Shown here: piece after piece, positions 5,805 to 13,642 of the stretch | Layout of the letters: every line of letters starts with the position of its first letter | How positions within the stretch are numbered: the first letter of the stretch is position 1 | Assembly (NCBI GenBank): GCA_051819765.1 | Contig: JBNJGT010000019.1 | Location: 1-25,393 of the forward strand | From: JBNJGT01 sp051819765 | GTDB lineage: Archaea; Nanobdellota; Nanobdellia; Woesearchaeales; JACJVW01 | Direction of reading: 5' to 3' | DNA: 25,393 nucleotides | Notes under the pieces: model-generated | Databases searched by the model: none | Seen by the model: only the letters and a program-made list of their open reading frames with translations | What the model was told of the DNA's origin: nothing | Program-made: the position numbers and the translations under genes

Positions 5805-6905
5805 ATGTCTATTTCCTCCAAGCAACAACGTGAACTGAAGAAATTTATCCAGGAACTCGAACAGTTCAAGGGACGAAATACTGAGCTGGTGACAGTCTAT
5901 GTTCCTGCAGGCTATGATATCAATAAGATCCTGACCCATCTGTCCCAGGAGCAGGGGACCGCAACCAATATCAAATCCACTGCCACACGTAAGAATGTGA
6001 TTGATGCGTTGGAGCGGATGATCCAACATCTCAAACTGTTCAAGAAAACACCACCAAATGGCCTTGCCTGCTTCTCGGGAAATGTTGCGGAGCGTGAAGG
6101 GCAGTCGGATGTGAAAGTGTGGTCCATCGAACCACCTGTTCCCCTCAATACGCGGATCTATCGGTGTGATAAGCAGTTCCTGTTGGAGATCCTCAAGGAG
6201 ATGCTTGATGTGAAGGAGATGTATGGGTTGGTTGTCATGGACCGGCGCGATGCTGATGTCGCATACCTGAAAGGAAAAAGTATCGTTGAGGTCTCGAATG
6301 CGAGTTCGAATGTGCCGGGAAAGACCAAGGCTGGGGGTCAATCTGCTGCGCGGTACGGTCGGATCCGTGAAGATGCTGCCAAGGATTTCTACAAGCGGGT
6401 TTCTGAGATGATGAAAGATGCTTTCCTGGGTAAAGATGATGTGAAAGGGATTATCGTGGGAGGTCCCGGCCCGACAAAGCATGAGCTTGTGGATAGTGGT
6501 TTTATCACGGGAAATGTCAAGGATAAAATCATCGCTGTCAAGGATCTCTCCTACACCGGACCATTCGGACTGCAAGAGCTTCTTGAGAAGAGTGATGATG
6601 TCCTTGCAAATGAAGAGGTCATCCAGGAAAAGAAGTTGATGACCACTTTCTTTGAACTGCTGAACAAGCAGCCTGCAGCAGTCTCCTACGGGTATGACGA
6701 CTGCAAGCGGTTCCTGGAGATGGGGGCTGTCGATAAGCTGCTTGTTTCTGAAGCGGTTGATGATGCGATCATCGAGGAGTTAGAGACAACAGCCACGCAG
6801 CTTGGCAGTGAGGTCTGCATCATATCGACTGAGACACGTGAGGGCGTGCAGCTGCGTGACATGGGAAAATTTGCCGCACTCCTGCGGTATGAGGCTGATG
6901 TGTAA
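5805..6905 (+). CDS. prf1: Peptide chain release factor aRF1
   Basis: This is the archaeal class-1 release factor that reads all three stop codons and triggers peptidyl-tRNA hydrolysis on the ribosome. Domain 1 carries NIKS (residues 55-58, TNIKSTATRKNV) for stop-codon recognition. A YRCD element is at ~119-122. Domain 2 carries the catalytic GGQ at 177-179 (AGGQSAARYGRIRED). Domain 3 follows, for the aRF3/EF1A-type partner. The length of 366 aa is short for aRF1 (about 410-420). The region after LLVSEAVDD (residue ~320) lacks the Cys-containing minidomain insert normally found in domain 3. The stop overlaps the next ATG by one base (TAATG), so translation is coupled to the SprT-like gene. 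Confidence 0.95.
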   Translation: MSISSKQQRELKKFIQELEQFKGRNTELVTVYVPAGYDINKILTHLSQEQGTATNIKSTATRKNVIDALERMIQHLKLFKKTPPNGLACFSGNVAEREGQSDVKVWSIEPPVPLNTRIYRCDKQFLLEILKEMLDVKEMYGLVVMDRRDADVAYLKGKSIVEVSNASSNVPGKTKAGGQSAARYGRIREDAAKDFYKRVSEMMKDAFLGKDDVKGIIVGGPGPTKHELVDSGFITGNVKDKIIAVKDLSYTGPFGLQELLEKSDDVLANEEVIQEKKLMTTFFELLNKQPAAVSYGYDDCKRFLEMGAVDKLLVSEAVDDAIIEELETTATQLGSEVCIISTETREGVQLRDMGKFAALLRYEADV

Positions 6906-7540
6906 TGCCTGAGGATGCCTATAGATCCCTCTTTTCCTGCGAACCTGCATATACCTTTGAAGTGAGCTATTCGAATCGGTTCAAGCCGTTCAATGCGCGT
7001 GTTGAGAAACGATTCAAACATATCCATTTTAAGTTGAGCCGTAAATGGGAGGCTGTGGACCCGGAGATCAGGACCGGCCTTTATCAGGAACTGCTCGCAA
7101 AGCTCTTCAAGCTGAAGACTGACACCCGGTTGATGCAGTTGTACCGGATCTTTGTCCATCACATGCATATCGCCGCAGACCGGATCGATTCTGATCCGTC
7201 TCTGGTGGAAAGCTTCCAGCGCGTCACTGAGAAGTATGGCTTTGCAGTCGATATGCCGAATCTTGTCTTTGGGAAAAAGAGCAAACGCACATTGGGTTCA
7301 TATAATTTTCACAGTGATACGTTAACGATCAGTAGCTTGCTTTCTGAGGCACCTGAGCAATTGCTTGATTACGTGATGTATCATGAAGTGTTGCATAAGG
7401 TGCTCAAATTTGATCATCGAAAGCGGAATGCCAGGCATCATACCGCAGAGTTCAGGCGTCTTGAATCGCAGTTTGAGGATCACAGGCTGGTAGAGAAGCG
7501 ATTGCACCGGTTCCTCAGCGGGAAAGGCGGATCATCCTGA
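6905..7540 (+). CDS. SprT-like zinc metallopeptidase-domain protein
   Basis: This 211-aa protein carries a SprT/YgjP-like gluzincin domain. The active-site helix YVMYHEVLHKVLKF gives His160, Glu161 and His164. A downstream third ligand is likely His178 or His179 (NARHHTAEFRRLE). The preceding GSYNFHSDTLTIS strand is the usual SprT lead-in. The N-terminal ~90 residues (FKLSRKWEAVDPEIRTGLYQ) form a helical extension. The family includes SprT and Spartan, which degrade DNA-protein crosslinks. A similar role here is possible but unproven, and there is no clear C-terminal Zn ribbon. It is the second gene of the aRF1 operon. Its 3' end overlaps the convergent surface-protein gene by 26 bp. Confidence 0.82.
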   Translation: MPEDAYRSLFSCEPAYTFEVSYSNRFKPFNARVEKRFKHIHFKLSRKWEAVDPEIRTGLYQELLAKLFKLKTDTRLMQLYRIFVHHMHIAADRIDSDPSLVESFQRVTEKYGFAVDMPNLVFGKKSKRTLGSYNFHSDTLTISSLLSEAPEQLLDYVMYHEVLHKVLKFDHRKRNARHHTAEFRRLESQFEDHRLVEKRLHRFLSGKGGSS

Positions 7541-10500
7541 ACCCTGCATTCTTCCACGCTGTATAAAATAGGATCTTCTTTACTTTCCGGTTCTTGATAT
7601 TGTTCAGGTAATCATGATAGAAGATACTACCCTCGTCGTATCCTGTGACAACAACGTTGTTGCGGGTATACCTGTTCTCTTGTTTTGGGTCCTGCGCAAG
7701 AATCTGGGCAATCACGATCCCTTTTTTCATCTCTTTCTTCAGATCCTCAATTGTCATATTTCTCTTTTCGTAGTGAGCTCCCCGTCGTAGCGTCTCCTTG
7801 AGCAGGGCAATGTCGTGGTGATTCTTTGTGTACTTGATATTGTCGATTATCTGGATTGTATTATTGAGATTTGTGCTTGTATAAGCCATGCGGACTAAGC
7901 TGTTGTTCTTGGTTGCTGGAATGTTTCGTAATTTCTCCAAAAGGATCTTCTTTTTGAGCCACTTGTGGATGGTCATGTGTGCCGAGAGCAGGGTCAGTAG
8001 CAGGCTTTTTTCGTAGGTTATGTTCGTGACTTTTATGAACGGGACCTTTATGTGCTTGCTCTTGAGTCTCTTTAGGATCGGGTCTGCAAATGCGATAAGC
8101 TTGTTCATGTATTCTTTCAGTCGTTGCTTCCCGATGTCGTAGCGTTCTTTGATGGCGTCACTAAGGTAGTAGAGAAACTCGTTTTGTTTTGCCCTTTTGG
8201 TTATCTCAGTTCTCAGTAGGTACCCATAGGTGAGGACCTTGTCAATGAGCGTCACATAGGTGCTGTGTTTGATTGAACCAGCCTGGACGCGACGTACTTC
8301 GTGGATATAGCCGTAGTGTCCCCCTACAACCCCTATCACTGCTATCAGGACCAGTATCAGCAGGAAAGGCCAGATCCTTGATTCTGATTCTTTCTTGATC
8401 TGGGTTGGTTGTTCAACACTGGTATCGATGGGTTCATCCTCTTGTTTTGGGAGGGTGGGCTCTTCAGTAGTCTCTTCCTCTTCAGTGATGCATTCTTTGG
8501 TGTGGAACTCTTCCTGGGCGTCTTCCCCTTGGAGCGTTAGCCTGTATTGGCCCTTCTCTTTTGGTGTGAATGTGACAAGGCCCTCAGAGTCTGTCATGAG
8601 TGACATGACCTCTTCATAGGTATCGTTGATGATGTGTTCGACTATTATCTCCTTGTTTGCGAGCACACCACACACTTCCATGCTATCAATTATGAGGCCC
8701 TGGGTCTCGCATGTCGCTCGCGGAACAAGCCTGACTGCTTTGATTGTCATGGTATCCTCCAGGCAGTTTCTTGGATAGATTATGATCGCTGAGGATTCTG
8801 TGTCATCGCATAGGCCGCAATCAGTGGTACATGTGCTACAGCTTTCTATGGTATTGCAGACCTCATCCCCGCAGTAATTCACGGTTATTATGATCTCTTT
8901 CCATGCACTTAAACCGAATTCATCGGTTATTGTCACATTGATCCGGTGGGTGCCCCTATGTTCGGCGGAAGGGTATGCCCTGATCAATCCATTCTCGCTG
9001 ATCTGGAATACTGTCGAATTGGTATCGAAAAAGATCTGGTCGTTATCATAGTCGGTTGCATTGATTGATAGGTTGAATTGCTCGTAGTTGTAGGCTTCAT
9101 ACGTGGATTGCTCGGTATTGAATATTGGGGGATCATTGATGTTGATGACCTCAAAGACGACGTCCCTTGAAACATTATGTACCTGATCACTTACGGTTAT
9201 TCTTGCGTTGACTGTCCCCATCACTTGCGGCCCTGGGACCCACACGAGGGTTGCGAGTGTATTGTTGATCTTGTTGATGGACATGCCGCTGATGTTGCTG
9301 AAGAATGTGAGCTGGTCATTGTCAACATCTGATGCGGTGATGTTCAGGCGCAATTCCTCTCGTTGATCGATGGTGATGTCTGGGATCGGATCGAGGACCG
9401 GGGGTGTTACTGTAAATGTGATCACTTCTGCAAAGCTTCTGATCTCAGTCCACCCATGGATATCTTCACTGGTTATTGTGAAATTGACCGATTGATTCAC
9501 GTATTCTTCCCATTCGTTTGGAGGTGTTATGTTGAAGGTGAAGTCTTGTCCTGTCTCTATGCTGCCTGCGCCAGGGTTCATGTCGAAGGGGCCTTGCCAG
9601 GTAGAGTTGCCAAGGGTGTACCTGATTGATGGGGCGTTGTTCAGAAGCGGAGACGTATCCTGAAGTGTCATTCGGATCTCCATGTCATCTGTTGAATATC
9701 GGTTCAGGTTGGTCCATGAGGTGCTGATGATGTCTGGCGGGAGTGTATCTATGATGATCCAGCCAGTTGATGCGTTGCCGATATTACCTGCCTGGTCTTG
9801 TGGCCACACATGGATGGATACATTCCCCTGTGTCAGGATGCTCATCTGGCCCGGAGAGCCTGTGTCCCTGATACCACTTGTGGTCTGTTGGTTGTTGGTG
9901 GTGTTGTAATAGTAGGTAGTGATAGTGCTTGAGGCATCAGAGAAACCTGACCAGGTGAAATCCAGGGTGGTCGATGTCGCATAGTTTGATCCGTTCTCGA
10001 TTGTGACAGTTGCTGATTGTGAGGAGGGTGGTATTGAATCATAGTTCAGGACATGGGTCTTGTCATTTCCACTGATCCCATTGATTGAGTTATTGCACTG
10101 GAAGTAGAACGTGTTCGCACCTTCTTGGTAGAATGGGATGGTTGCTGAGTGTGTGGTCCCTCCGGTGGTGTCCAATGGTGTCTTTGCATCAAAGTTAGTG
10201 TTGTTGGTGGTCGCGTATCTGCATTCTGCTGCTAGTGATGAATCAAACTGGATTGTCTGGGTTGTGTTGAACCATTGCGTCGTTGGTGTGAAGTTGGATA
10301 GGGTGACGGATCCTTCGTTCACCTGAAACGTCCGTACCCTGGATTCAGTCACGCGTGTGGGGGTATTATAGGGGTCATGGATCTCTACCTTCCAATAGTA
10401 GGTGTCGTCTGAGAGAGCTTCTGAGGCGGTCAGGGTATGATTTGCTTGAGTGTAGGTCGCATTCAGGATGGGACTTGAAAAGTCTGGATTGTCGTCAATT

Positions 10501-10988
10501 ATGAGGCGATGAAGGTTTGTCTCACCGGTATCGTAGGTGAAATCCCAGGTGAAGGTTGTGCTATTCGGTTGTATGCTGTTGTTCGCTGGGGCGATAAGGG
10601 AGACCACATACTCCATGTTCCGACGGATAGTCACTGAATGCGGAGTCGGGGTCATGGCAAACGGTGTGTGGGTGGTAGTATTCATAGGCAGGGCTTGTGT
10701 TCCTATCCCTGCATTGGCGGATGCCCTGGTCCTGATTATGTAATCCTCATCATCATCAACAACCTCTGAGAATGATAATACTGTGACCCCTAATGTGGGT
10801 GTGACTGGGGTGGAGGTGCCTGATTGGTAGTTGATTAGGGTTCCATTGGGGTATAATAGCTCTGCCTCAACAAAACAATCATCTCCCCCATGGCCAGTTG
10901 TGTTGATCTGGACGCTCACGCTGATATCAGCTCCTGCTGCTGCTAAGCTTAAGACAGCAATCATTACTATGAATGCGATTCCTTTCAT
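7515..10988 (-). CDS. Large multidomain surface protein with cytoplasmic domain
   Basis: From the ATG at 10988 (ATGA overlap with the upstream regulator) the protein is 1157 aa; an ATG five codons upstream at 11003 is the alternative. A signal peptide (MKGIAFIVMIAVLSLAAAGA) leads an extracellular part with fibronectin-III/Ig-like modules and many N-x-T/S sites. Two cadherin-like repeats follow (ASDVDNDQLTF and ATDYDNDQIFF), then a Cys-rich knot (CGDEVCNTIESCSTCTTDCG) and another Ig-like domain. A Glu/Pro-rich linker runs into one TM helix (WPFLLILVLIAVIGVVGG, about residue 873 onward). About 265 basic, helical residues remain inside the cell. Such a large cytoplasmic tail suggests signalling or anchoring rather than a simple S-layer protein. 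I recognise no family for that tail. Confidence 0.85.
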   Translation of the reverse strand: MKGIAFIVMIAVLSLAAAGADISVSVQINTTGHGGDDCFVEAELLYPNGTLINYQSGTSTPVTPTLGVTVLSFSEVVDDDEDYIIRTRASANAGIGTQALPMNTTTHTPFAMTPTPHSVTIRRNMEYVVSLIAPANNSIQPNSTTFTWDFTYDTGETNLHRLIIDDNPDFSSPILNATYTQANHTLTASEALSDDTYYWKVEIHDPYNTPTRVTESRVRTFQVNEGSVTLSNFTPTTQWFNTTQTIQFDSSLAAECRYATTNNTNFDAKTPLDTTGGTTHSATIPFYQEGANTFYFQCNNSINGISGNDKTHVLNYDSIPPSSQSATVTIENGSNYATSTTLDFTWSGFSDASSTITTYYYNTTNNQQTTSGIRDTGSPGQMSILTQGNVSIHVWPQDQAGNIGNASTGWIIIDTLPPDIISTSWTNLNRYSTDDMEIRMTLQDTSPLLNNAPSIRYTLGNSTWQGPFDMNPGAGSIETGQDFTFNITPPNEWEEYVNQSVNFTITSEDIHGWTEIRSFAEVITFTVTPPVLDPIPDITIDQREELRLNITASDVDNDQLTFFSNISGMSINKINNTLATLVWVPGPQVMGTVNARITVSDQVHNVSRDVVFEVININDPPIFNTEQSTYEAYNYEQFNLSINATDYDNDQIFFDTNSTVFQISENGLIRAYPSAEHRGTHRINVTITDEFGLSAWKEIIITVNYCGDEVCNTIESCSTCTTDCGLCDDTESSAIIIYPRNCLEDTMTIKAVRLVPRATCETQGLIIDSMEVCGVLANKEIIVEHIINDTYEEVMSLMTDSEGLVTFTPKEKGQYRLTLQGEDAQEEFHTKECITEEEETTEEPTLPKQEDEPIDTSVEQPTQIKKESESRIWPFLLILVLIAVIGVVGGHYGYIHEVRRVQAGSIKHSTYVTLIDKVLTYGYLLRTEITKRAKQNEFLYYLSDAIKERYDIGKQRLKEYMNKLIAFADPILKRLKSKHIKVPFIKVTNITYEKSLLLTLLSAHMTIHKWLKKKILLEKLRNIPATKNNSLVRMAYTSTNLNNTIQIIDNIKYTKNHHDIALLKETLRRGAHYEKRNMTIEDLKKEMKKGIVIAQILAQDPKQENRYTRNNVVVTGYDEGSIFYHDYLNNIKNRKVKKILFYTAWKNAGFRMIRLSR

Positions 10989-11545
10989 TGTAGTGTGTTC
11001 CATAGCTTCAGGCTTAACTCTCTTGTCAGTTGATGTTCTTCAGTGATATGAAGGTCTATGATTGTCTGGATTTGGGATGTCACTTCTCTTGTGGGTAAAG
11101 GGGTAGGGGGGTCGTAGAGGATTATTCGTGTGGTGCCACGCTCTTCTTTGTTCAGTACATCTATGATCTTTTGATTCACATAGGCGTATAGGTCATTTGA
11201 GATCTCTTTTTTTTCATGTTCTTCGAGGGCTGTATGCAGGCACACTGCCGTTGTCTTGATGAGCAATTCCTTTGTTTCCGGTTTGGGCCTGTTTATCTCG
11301 AATACCCTGTTTTGTGTGAGTGTGTGTTGGGCGGCGATGTGGGTGATTATTTTGTTGGGTGCGATGAGAAGGTAGCTGCCCGTCTCTTTTTTGATCATTC
11401 CTTTTTGTAGGAGCCATTTGGTTATGCCATTGACCCTGCCGATTGAGACCTGTGTTTCCCTGGCGATGCCTGTTTGGGTGAATGAAGGATTCTGCAAAAT
11501 ACTGTGGAGAATGGATAGCGTCTTTAGGCTGGTCAATCTTTTCAT
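10985..11545 (-). CDS. Winged-helix regulator upstream of the surface-protein gene
   Basis: This 186-aa protein has an N-terminal MarR-like winged helix (residues ~1-60: LKTLSILHSILQNPSF, RETQVSIGRVNGITKWLLQK, GMIKKETGSYLLI). A ~110-residue C-terminal domain contains YAYVNQKIIDVL, RIILYDPPTPLP and a terminal 'LSLKLWNTL'. That C-terminal pattern faintly recalls AbiEi-like/nucleotidyltransferase-associated domains, but I would not name it. The stop overlaps the ATG of the surface-protein gene (ATGA, 10985-10988), so the two form an operon. A perfect 12-bp palindrome (11547-11558) ends two bases before its own start codon and is a candidate autoregulatory site. Confidence 0.75.
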   Translation of the reverse strand: MKRLTSLKTLSILHSILQNPSFTQTGIARETQVSIGRVNGITKWLLQKGMIKKETGSYLLIAPNKIITHIAAQHTLTQNRVFEINRPKPETKELLIKTTAVCLHTALEEHEKKEISNDLYAYVNQKIIDVLNKEERGTTRIILYDPPTPLPTREVTSQIQTIIDLHITEEHQLTRELSLKLWNTLQ

Positions 11546-11546
11546 T

Positions 11547-11558
11547 ATTTCATGAAAT
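11547..11558. promoter_or_regulatory. 12-bp palindrome at the regulator start
   Basis: ATTTCATGAAAT is perfectly self-complementary and begins two bases upstream of the winged-helix gene's ATG (11543-11545). Its position over the initiation region fits an operator. The surrounding 11546-11677 gap is very AT-rich and holds no other gene; a CTATAAATAATGG box on the minus strand lies near 11645-11660. Confidence 0.4.
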
Positions 11559-11677
11559 TTTCACTTTTTTTCTATTATTTTATTTTTTTAAGGTATTTTC
11601 AGTTTTGTATGTCTTATTAGTTGTTTTGGGCTTTTTTCTCTTATGTCCATTATTTATAGAAATCTGTGAATATGGGT

Positions 11678-12265
11678 TTAAATTTCTTTCGATTTTTTGC
11701 CTCTGTAGAGGACTTTCTTTTCGAAGGGAGTCTCTTTGAGAAAATCGCTTAACCCCCTGGTGATCTGGGAGTCCCAATTGCTTAGGAGAAGTTCCACTTC
11801 ATCAATCGGTATCTGGGTCTTTACTGCGATCTCTTCAGTCGTGAAGTACTTGGTTGGATTCTTGTTGAGAAATTCTATAATCCTTTTTGTCTTTTTGGAA
11901 TCTACCCACAGGCCCTGAAAGAACTTTTGGAGCCTCGAGCGTTGTTTAGTATTGCGGGTGATGCAGAGCACATTGGATCTGATGACCCGTTGCTTGTTTC
12001 CTTCATAAATGACTTTGGTCTGGATGAGGTCTGCCTCTTCAAGGCGCTTGAGGTTTTCGTGGATGGTGGAAGAGGAATGGCCAATGGTTTTTTTGAGAGT
12101 GGTGGCATTGTACATGTCAGTGCCGGAGAGGGTTATGAGAATCTTTCGGGGGATGTCTTGCGTCCATGCTTTTTCTATCTGGTATTTGAGTTCTGGCGGA
12201 ATGTTGGTTGGAAGAATCTCGATAATCTTTTGAGTTTTCTCGTGGTAATACACGCATATTTCCAT
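11678..12265 (-). CDS. Two-domain winged-helix regulator divergent from the archaellum-like operon
   Basis: This 195-aa protein has an N-terminal ~35-residue strand/helix segment. An ArsR-type winged helix follows at ~36-105 (PRKILITLSGTDMYNATTLK, GHSSSTIHENLKRLEEADLI, wing KVIYEGNKQRVI). A second HTH-like unit lies at ~125-175 (RIIEFLNKNPTKYFTTEEIA, PIDEVELLLSNWD). No metal-binding Cys cluster is visible, so a metal sensor is unlikely. It sits head-to-head with arlF/G-like, with only 155 bp between starts and a perfect palindrome in that gap. Control of the motor operon is a reasonable inference by analogy with wHTH archaellum regulators of the EarA type. A TTAATATA box 23 nt upstream gives a leaderless start. 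Confidence 0.8.
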   Translation of the reverse strand: MEICVYYHEKTQKIIEILPTNIPPELKYQIEKAWTQDIPRKILITLSGTDMYNATTLKKTIGHSSSTIHENLKRLEEADLIQTKVIYEGNKQRVIRSNVLCITRNTKQRSRLQKFFQGLWVDSKKTKRIIEFLNKNPTKYFTTEEIAVKTQIPIDEVELLLSNWDSQITRGLSDFLKETPFEKKVLYRGKKSKEI

Positions 12266-12287
12266 GGCTGGTGCTTATGTACGGACC

Positions 12288-12295
12288 TATATTAA
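12288..12295 (-). promoter_or_regulatory. TATA box of the divergent winged-helix regulator
   Basis: On the minus strand this reads TTAATATA, 23 nt before the ATG at 12265. Confidence 0.5.
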
Positions 12296-12304
12296 TGTTT
12301 TTAT

Positions 12305-12325
12305 TTTTTCGGTAATCCCGAAAAA
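12305..12325. promoter_or_regulatory. Inverted repeat in the divergent regulator/arl gap
   Basis: Arms TTTTTCGG (12305-12312) and CCGAAAAA (12318-12325) are perfect complements separated by five bases. The element lies ~17 bp from the motor operon's TATA box and ~10 bp from the regulator's TATA box. It is placed to act on both promoters. Confidence 0.5.
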
Positions 12326-12341
12326 CTGAAAAATCGAAATA

Positions 12342-12349
12342 TTTATATA
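12342..12349 (+). promoter_or_regulatory. TATA box of the archaellum-like operon
   Basis: TTTATATA predicts a start site near 12372 and a leader of ~50 nt. The leader ends with GGGAAGGT at 12405-12412, a Shine-Dalgarno-like site 8 nt before the ATG at 12421. The leadered, SD-bearing start contrasts with the leaderless genes around it. Confidence 0.55.
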
Positions 12350-12420
12350 TCTCGCAGTACGATATCTATGATATAACAGATTACATAAAGCACTCTTAAT
12401 ATACGGGAAGGTATACTGAA

Positions 12421-12885
12421 ATGGGTTTCGGGACAATTGTTGCAAACATCGTGATGTTCATCTCTGTTTTGATACTTGCTACTGCGGTATTAGGGGTGTT
12501 CAAATCCACTATCGATTCTTCAGTAACGTCGCTCAATGTACGCTCGGACGAGATCTCGAACTCAATCCTTACGGATATCACTATAGAATCTGCAGTATAT
12601 GATAATGTCAGTGAAGAGATCGTGGTCAGTGTGAAGAATACGGGAGACACTGTGCTCGATCCGGAGTATATTGATGTATATGTTGATAATTTTTTTGTCC
12701 CGCGCAATGCAGCAAACCGTTCAATCCAGGTACAACCCTCCACTGATACCAGAAATTCAGGTCTGTTTGACCCTCGGGAGCTTTTGGAGGTGAAGATCGG
12801 AAAGCCCCTTGATAATGATACGCATCATTATGTTGCCATAGCAACCCAGTACGGGACCAAGACGGAGGAACTGATCACAATATAG
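12421..12885 (+). CDS. ArlF/ArlG-like archaellum stator protein
   Basis: The 154-aa length and architecture match the ArlF/ArlG (FlaF/FlaG) family. An N-terminal TM helix has no long leader (MGFGTIVANIVMFISVLILA, residues ~6-28). A beta-sandwich domain follows with EEIVVSVKNTGDTVLDPEYI and 'VYVDNFFV', like the pseudoperiplasmic domain that anchors the motor to the S-layer. It is first in a tight operon and ends one base before arlH. Archaella normally carry both ArlF and ArlG; only one such gene is visible here, and I cannot tell which it replaces. A pilin-like role is less likely because it lacks a charged class III leader. Confidence 0.82.
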   Translation: MGFGTIVANIVMFISVLILATAVLGVFKSTIDSSVTSLNVRSDEISNSILTDITIESAVYDNVSEEIVVSVKNTGDTVLDPEYIDVYVDNFFVPRNAANRSIQVQPSTDTRNSGLFDPRELLEVKIGKPLDNDTHHYVAIATQYGTKTEELITI

Positions 12886-12886
12886 G

Positions 12887-13630
12887 ATGGTTGTCAGTCA
12901 AGAGTATCTCGAGGACAAGGAGCGTGAAGCTCAGGCATATTACCATAATATTGATCTTCATCGTGATGAACTCTCCATGAACCTGGGAGGGGGGATACCA
13001 AAGAAATCCTTGTTCTTGGCTGTGGGTGAGGATGGTGCCGGGAAGAGCATTCTTGCACAGCGATTGCTGTATAGTTTTATCAGGAATAAGGCGACGGTAA
13101 GCTATATCAGTTCTGAACTCAATACCATCTCTTTTGTGGAACAGATGGAATCGATGGATTATGATATCAAGTATGATCTGCTCAATGGCAGAGTCCTGTT
13201 TATCCCCATGTTTCCAGTGATGGGAAGCACCACTCCCTCAGATGATTTCATGTCACGGTTGTTGAAGACCAAAGAGATCTTCGAGAAAGATATCATCATC
13301 TTTGATACGTTGTCTTTTCTCATGATCCGTGACAGCATCACCCAAAATGAATGTTATAATCTTATCAACATGCTTAAGCGGATGACCTCTCTTGGGAAAA
13401 CCATCATATTCATGGTGGATCCAAATCACCTGAATGAGACCATGCTTTCGCTTCTTAAGTCTGTTTCCGATATATTCATAAATCTTGCCATCCGCTCTTT
13501 TGCAGGGAACGTGGTTCGGGTGATAAACATTGTCCGATTCAAGAGACCGCAGGGTGAATTCCAACCCAATATCCCTTTTAGGGTGGAACCGGGGAAAGGT
13601 CTTGCAATCGAGATTGCTTCCCTTGATTAA
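12887..13630 (+). CDS. arlH: ArlH (FlaH), RecA-like motor ATP-binding protein
   Basis: This 247-aa KaiC/RecA-like protein has Walker A GEDGAGKS at residues 47-54 and Walker B IIIFDTLSFL with Asp140. In archaella ArlH binds ATP, forms a ring and sits on ArlI inside the cytoplasmic motor. Its presence separates archaella from simple type IV pili, which lack it. The usual catalytic Glu after Walker B is not obvious (DTLS), which is consistent with ArlH being a nucleotide sensor more than a strong ATPase. Start ATG one base after the stator gene; a GAGGT lies between its stop and the arlI ATG. Confidence 0.92.
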   Translation: MVVSQEYLEDKEREAQAYYHNIDLHRDELSMNLGGGIPKKSLFLAVGEDGAGKSILAQRLLYSFIRNKATVSYISSELNTISFVEQMESMDYDIKYDLLNGRVLFIPMFPVMGSTTPSDDFMSRLLKTKEIFEKDIIIFDTLSFLMIRDSITQNECYNLINMLKRMTSLGKTIIFMVDPNHLNETMLSLLKSVSDIFINLAIRSFAGNVVRVINIVRFKRPQGEFQPNIPFRVEPGKGLAIEIASLD

Positions 13631-13642
13631 AAGAGGTTTGCC

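Noticed and set aside
5595..6575. 326-aa ORF antisense to the aRF1 gene
   Set aside because: It is a shadow of aRF1, which has NIKS, GGQ and a well-placed TATA box. The antisense protein has no family resemblance.
10985..11545. Type IV toxin-antitoxin (AbiEi-like) system
   Set aside because: Only a vague C-terminal resemblance. The partner gene is a surface protein, not an AbiEii nucleotidyltransferase.
12421..12885. Archaellin (filament protein)
   Set aside because: There is no positively charged class III leader and cleavage motif. The N-terminus and beta-sandwich fit the stator ArlF/ArlG family.
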